Shown: piece after piece, positions 62,262 to 64,000 of the stretch | How positions within the stretch are numbered: position 1 is the stretch's first letter | Layout of the letters: every line of letters begins with the position of its first letter | Origin: Candidatus Krumholzibacteriota bacterium | Lineage (GTDB): Bacteria > Krumholzibacteriota > Krumholzibacteriia > Krumholzibacteriales > WJIX01 | Direction: 5' to 3' | Length of the DNA stretch: 64,000 nucleotides | Assembly (NCBI GenBank): GCA_034520215.1 | Contig: JAXHNR010000001.1 | Coordinates: 1,478,560-1,542,559 of the forward strand | The notes under the pieces: generated by a model | Database searches by the model: none | Seen by the model: the letters and a program-made list of their open reading frames with translations, nothing else | Told to the model about the DNA's origin: nothing | Program-made: the position numbers and the translations under genes

Positions 62262-63431
62262 TTATTTTTTCTTCCCCCGCGCTTTCTTGATCGACTTTAG
62301 AATATCAGATGATTTACCTAGATCAAACGAACTGTGATGAACAAAAAAGTTCTCCGCTTCACCTCTGCCGCATCTTTCAACTTCAAGGGCAATCTGGCCG
62401 TAATTAATCTCGGCAACCACAAAGGCGTCTATATTCTGAGCAAGTTCGTATACCCTCTTTTCAGGAAACGGCCATACCGTGACAAGACGCAGGTGTCCGG
62501 CCTTTATACCCTCGTCCCTTGCCTGTTTTACGGCTCTCAGAGCGTCAATCGAAGCCGCGCCGTACGATACCACCACTATATCTGCGTCTTCGGTCCCGCT
62601 TTCCTCAACTTCTATTATCTGATCGGTAAACAGCCTTATTTTCTGTACAAGCCGGTGGACATTCCACTCCTGGCAAGTATCAGTCATTACCGGATAACCC
62701 CTCTCATCGTGGGTTAATCCAGTAACATGAAATCTTGTTCCCTGACCTACATCAACCATCGGAGGTATCAGGTCTTTTTCATCATACTTAAAGGGCAGAT
62801 ATTTATCCTTCTTACCCTTATAGTACTTTCTATCTTGAATCTCTATATCTTCAGGGTCGGGAATGTTTATCTCTCCCTTCTCTTTTCCGACAGCGGCGTC
62901 AGAGAGAATCATAACGGGAGTGCGGAATTTCTCCGAAAGATTAAAAGCCTTTACGGTAAGTTCAAACATCTCCTCGGGAGAATTCGGAGAAAGCGCGATC
63001 ATTTCATAATCTCCGTGAGATCCCCATCTCGCCTGCATTACATCCCCCCCTCCCGGTGAGCACGGGAGCCCCAGAGAAGTGCCGTCCCGCTGGATATCAA
63101 CAATTACGCAGGGAGTCTCAAGCATAACACCGAGGCCGATGTGTTCCATCATCTGAGACAGTCCGGGACCCGAAGTTACCGTCATCGATTTCTTCCCCGT
63201 CCACGACGCTCCGAGTACAACCGCGAGCGCTGAGATTTCATCCTCCATTTGAACAAAAACAGCATCCCCTTCCAGAGATCTAACAGTAAATCTTTTTATA
63301 ATATCAAAAGCAGGCCTTATGGGATAATATCCCAGAAATCTACACCCGGCGGATAACGCGCCCTCGGCGCAGGCTTCAAAGCCGCTCAGAGTGTGCTTTC
63401 CCCTTAAAACAGATTTGTCTGCCGTCTTCAT
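62262..63431 (-). CDS. Divergent 2-oxoacid oxidoreductase alpha-type subunit
   Basis: A 389-residue KorA paralog with the full alpha fold (AEGALSAGCRFLG; VTSGPGLSQMME; MQARWGSHGDYEMIAL; VVAEINYGQIA). The substrate-site motif YPITPS is changed to YPIRPA, and RGGPSTGVPT is changed to RDGTSLGLPC. The ThDP-facing MEDEIS Glu is kept. The altered Thr suggests a different substrate or loss of catalysis. It precedes the canonical beta subunit in the operon and follows the ferredoxin gene by 3 bases. Confidence 0.88.
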   Translation of the reverse strand: MKTADKSVLRGKHTLSGFEACAEGALSAGCRFLGYYPIRPAFDIIKRFTVRSLEGDAVFVQMEDEISALAVVLGASWTGKKSMTVTSGPGLSQMMEHIGLGVMLETPCVIVDIQRDGTSLGLPCSPGGGDVMQARWGSHGDYEMIALSPNSPEEMFELTVKAFNLSEKFRTPVMILSDAAVGKEKGEINIPDPEDIEIQDRKYYKGKKDKYLPFKYDEKDLIPPMVDVGQGTRFHVTGLTHDERGYPVMTDTCQEWNVHRLVQKIRLFTDQIIEVEESGTEDADIVVVSYGAASIDALRAVKQARDEGIKAGHLRLVTVWPFPEKRVYELAQNIDAFVVAEINYGQIALEVERCGRGEAENFFVHHSSFDLGKSSDILKSIKKARGKKK

Positions 63432-63434
63432 ATA

Positions 63435-63713
63435 TTAATCCTTACTTTCCTCAGTTTTTTTTACCACATAAACAGCAAATTCAGGACACAGCATCTGACA
63501 GAATCCGCAGTAGCCGCAGGCATCCGGATTTACTATCTCGGGCGGATGATATCCCTTTTCATTGTAATTATCAGAAAGTTCCAGCACATCATTGGGACAA
63601 TACTCAACACAGAAACCGCACCCTTTACACCGATCCTCCCTGATAATGATCTCACCTTCGGGCCTGCCCGGTTTATCAATTCCAAATGGTTTATCTCTGT
63701 GTCTTACGCTCAC
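63435..63713 (-). CDS. korD: 2-oxoacid:ferredoxin oxidoreductase delta (2x[4Fe-4S]) subunit
   Basis: A 92-residue ferredoxin-type subunit with two clusters: CKGCGFCVEYCP near residue 31 and CGYCGFCQMLCP near 65. It passes electrons between the oxidoreductase core and free ferredoxin. GTG at 63713 is preferred because GAGGT sits six bases upstream; a GTG at 63719 is too close to it. Only one delta gene serves the duplicated alpha and beta genes. Confidence 0.93.
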   Translation of the reverse strand: MSVRHRDKPFGIDKPGRPEGEIIIREDRCKGCGFCVEYCPNDVLELSDNYNEKGYHPPEIVNPDACGYCGFCQMLCPEFAVYVVKKTEESKD

Positions 63714-63728
63714 AATCACACCTCACAT

Positions 63729-64000
63729 CTAACGCATTGTGCCGAGATACTGCGTTGTCAGCTGTCTCTTTCTAACATCGGGATTGCTGTAGTCAGGCAG
63801 AAGCATTGGCGACACCCTGCCCTTTGTGTCAACGCCTTCCCGTTTAAGCTCTTTATGGTATTTATCCACATGCTCAAGTGTTAATTTCGCGTCCTTGTAT
63901 TTGTTATGAGCGAAGCCGGCCGCGGCTTCGCCGGCAATCCTTCCGAAGACGGTTACATCAAGCAGAGAATTTCCCATGAGCCTGTTTTCTCCATGCACCC
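63729..64000 (-). CDS. Fumarate reductase/succinate dehydrogenase flavoprotein, C-terminal end (partial)
   Basis: The last 90 residues of a flavoprotein that begins beyond the right edge. HGENRLMGNSLLDVTVFGR is the conserved FAD-contact segment of the FrdA/SdhA/AprA family, followed by a short helical tail (DAKLTLEHVDKYHKELK). In this operon, directly before ferredoxin-dependent 2-oxoacid oxidoreductase and with succinyl-CoA synthetase downstream, fumarate reduction to succinate is the likely direction. Fumarate reductase, thiol:fumarate reductase (TfrA) and succinate dehydrogenase cannot be separated from this fragment. Confidence 0.9.
   Translation of the reverse strand, partial: VHGENRLMGNSLLDVTVFGRIAGEAAAGFAHNKYKDAKLTLEHVDKYHKELKREGVDTKGRVSPMLLPDYSNPDVRKRQLTTQYLGTMR

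Overview
The window reads as chromosomal DNA of an anaerobic Gram-negative bacterium, probably an uncultured FCB-group lineage rather than Bacteroidetes proper. The evidence is outer-membrane barrels, TolC/RND efflux, a secreted M1 peptidase ending in a FlgD/T9SS-like sorting domain, golvesin-like domains, a tricorn-type protease, and promoters of the TTGACA/TATAAT type with some nearly leaderless starts. The taxon is inference. I see no rRNA, CRISPR array, insertion sequence or prophage. There is one tRNA, an initiator tRNA-Met.

Layout. 1-3.2 kb: ECF sigma factor with a lipoprotein-like DUF4097 gene (minus), then enolase, a FtsB/DivIC-like protein, tRNA-fMet and a clear terminator (plus). 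3.2-13 kb (minus): C1-type peptidase, tricorn-like protease, Na+/solute symporter, outer-membrane barrel, and a TrkA/TrkH potassium uptake pair. 13.2-20.2 kb (plus): a tiny Cys protein coupled to an ADP-forming acyl-CoA synthetase, then an ABC ATPase with a three-part permease/dead-M1/golvesin protein. 20.2-24 kb: an AT-rich, accessory-looking block with yjbQ, very small ORFs, a Cys-rich secreted protein, an archaeal-type ATPase with an operator-like promoter, and the decayed tail of a second golvesin gene.

24-35.2 kb (plus) is an efflux operon: TolC, membrane-fusion lipoprotein, an RND permease broken by one frameshift, a 1576-residue protein joining a complete RND permease to an ABC ATPase, and an ABC-2 permease. 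The ATPase domain is itself split by an insert with four predicted membrane helices. 35.2-43.4 kb holds a nucleotidyltransferase toxin-antitoxin-like pair, a porin, a symporter with its 43-residue partner, an M1 peptidase, and a PiT phosphate transporter.

44-64 kb (minus) is one long energy-metabolism cluster. In transcription order it encodes the fumarate reductase flavoprotein end, 2-oxoacid:ferredoxin oxidoreductase with duplicated alpha and beta subunits, DsrE-like and TusA-like sulfur carriers, MvhD, two HdrA/Qmo-like flavoproteins, two FrhB/FdhB-like Fe-S proteins, MvhD, succinyl-CoA synthetase, a hydrogenase protease, HdrA, and the MvhDGA NiFe hydrogenase. Together these would couple H2 or other low-potential electrons, through flavin-based bifurcation, to ferredoxin and the fumarate/succinyl-CoA/2-oxoglutarate segment of a reductive or branched TCA pathway. 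Two features stand out: one alpha and one beta subunit of the oxidoreductase have lost canonical active-site motifs in a complementary pattern, and sulfur-carrier genes sit inside the Hdr gene set.
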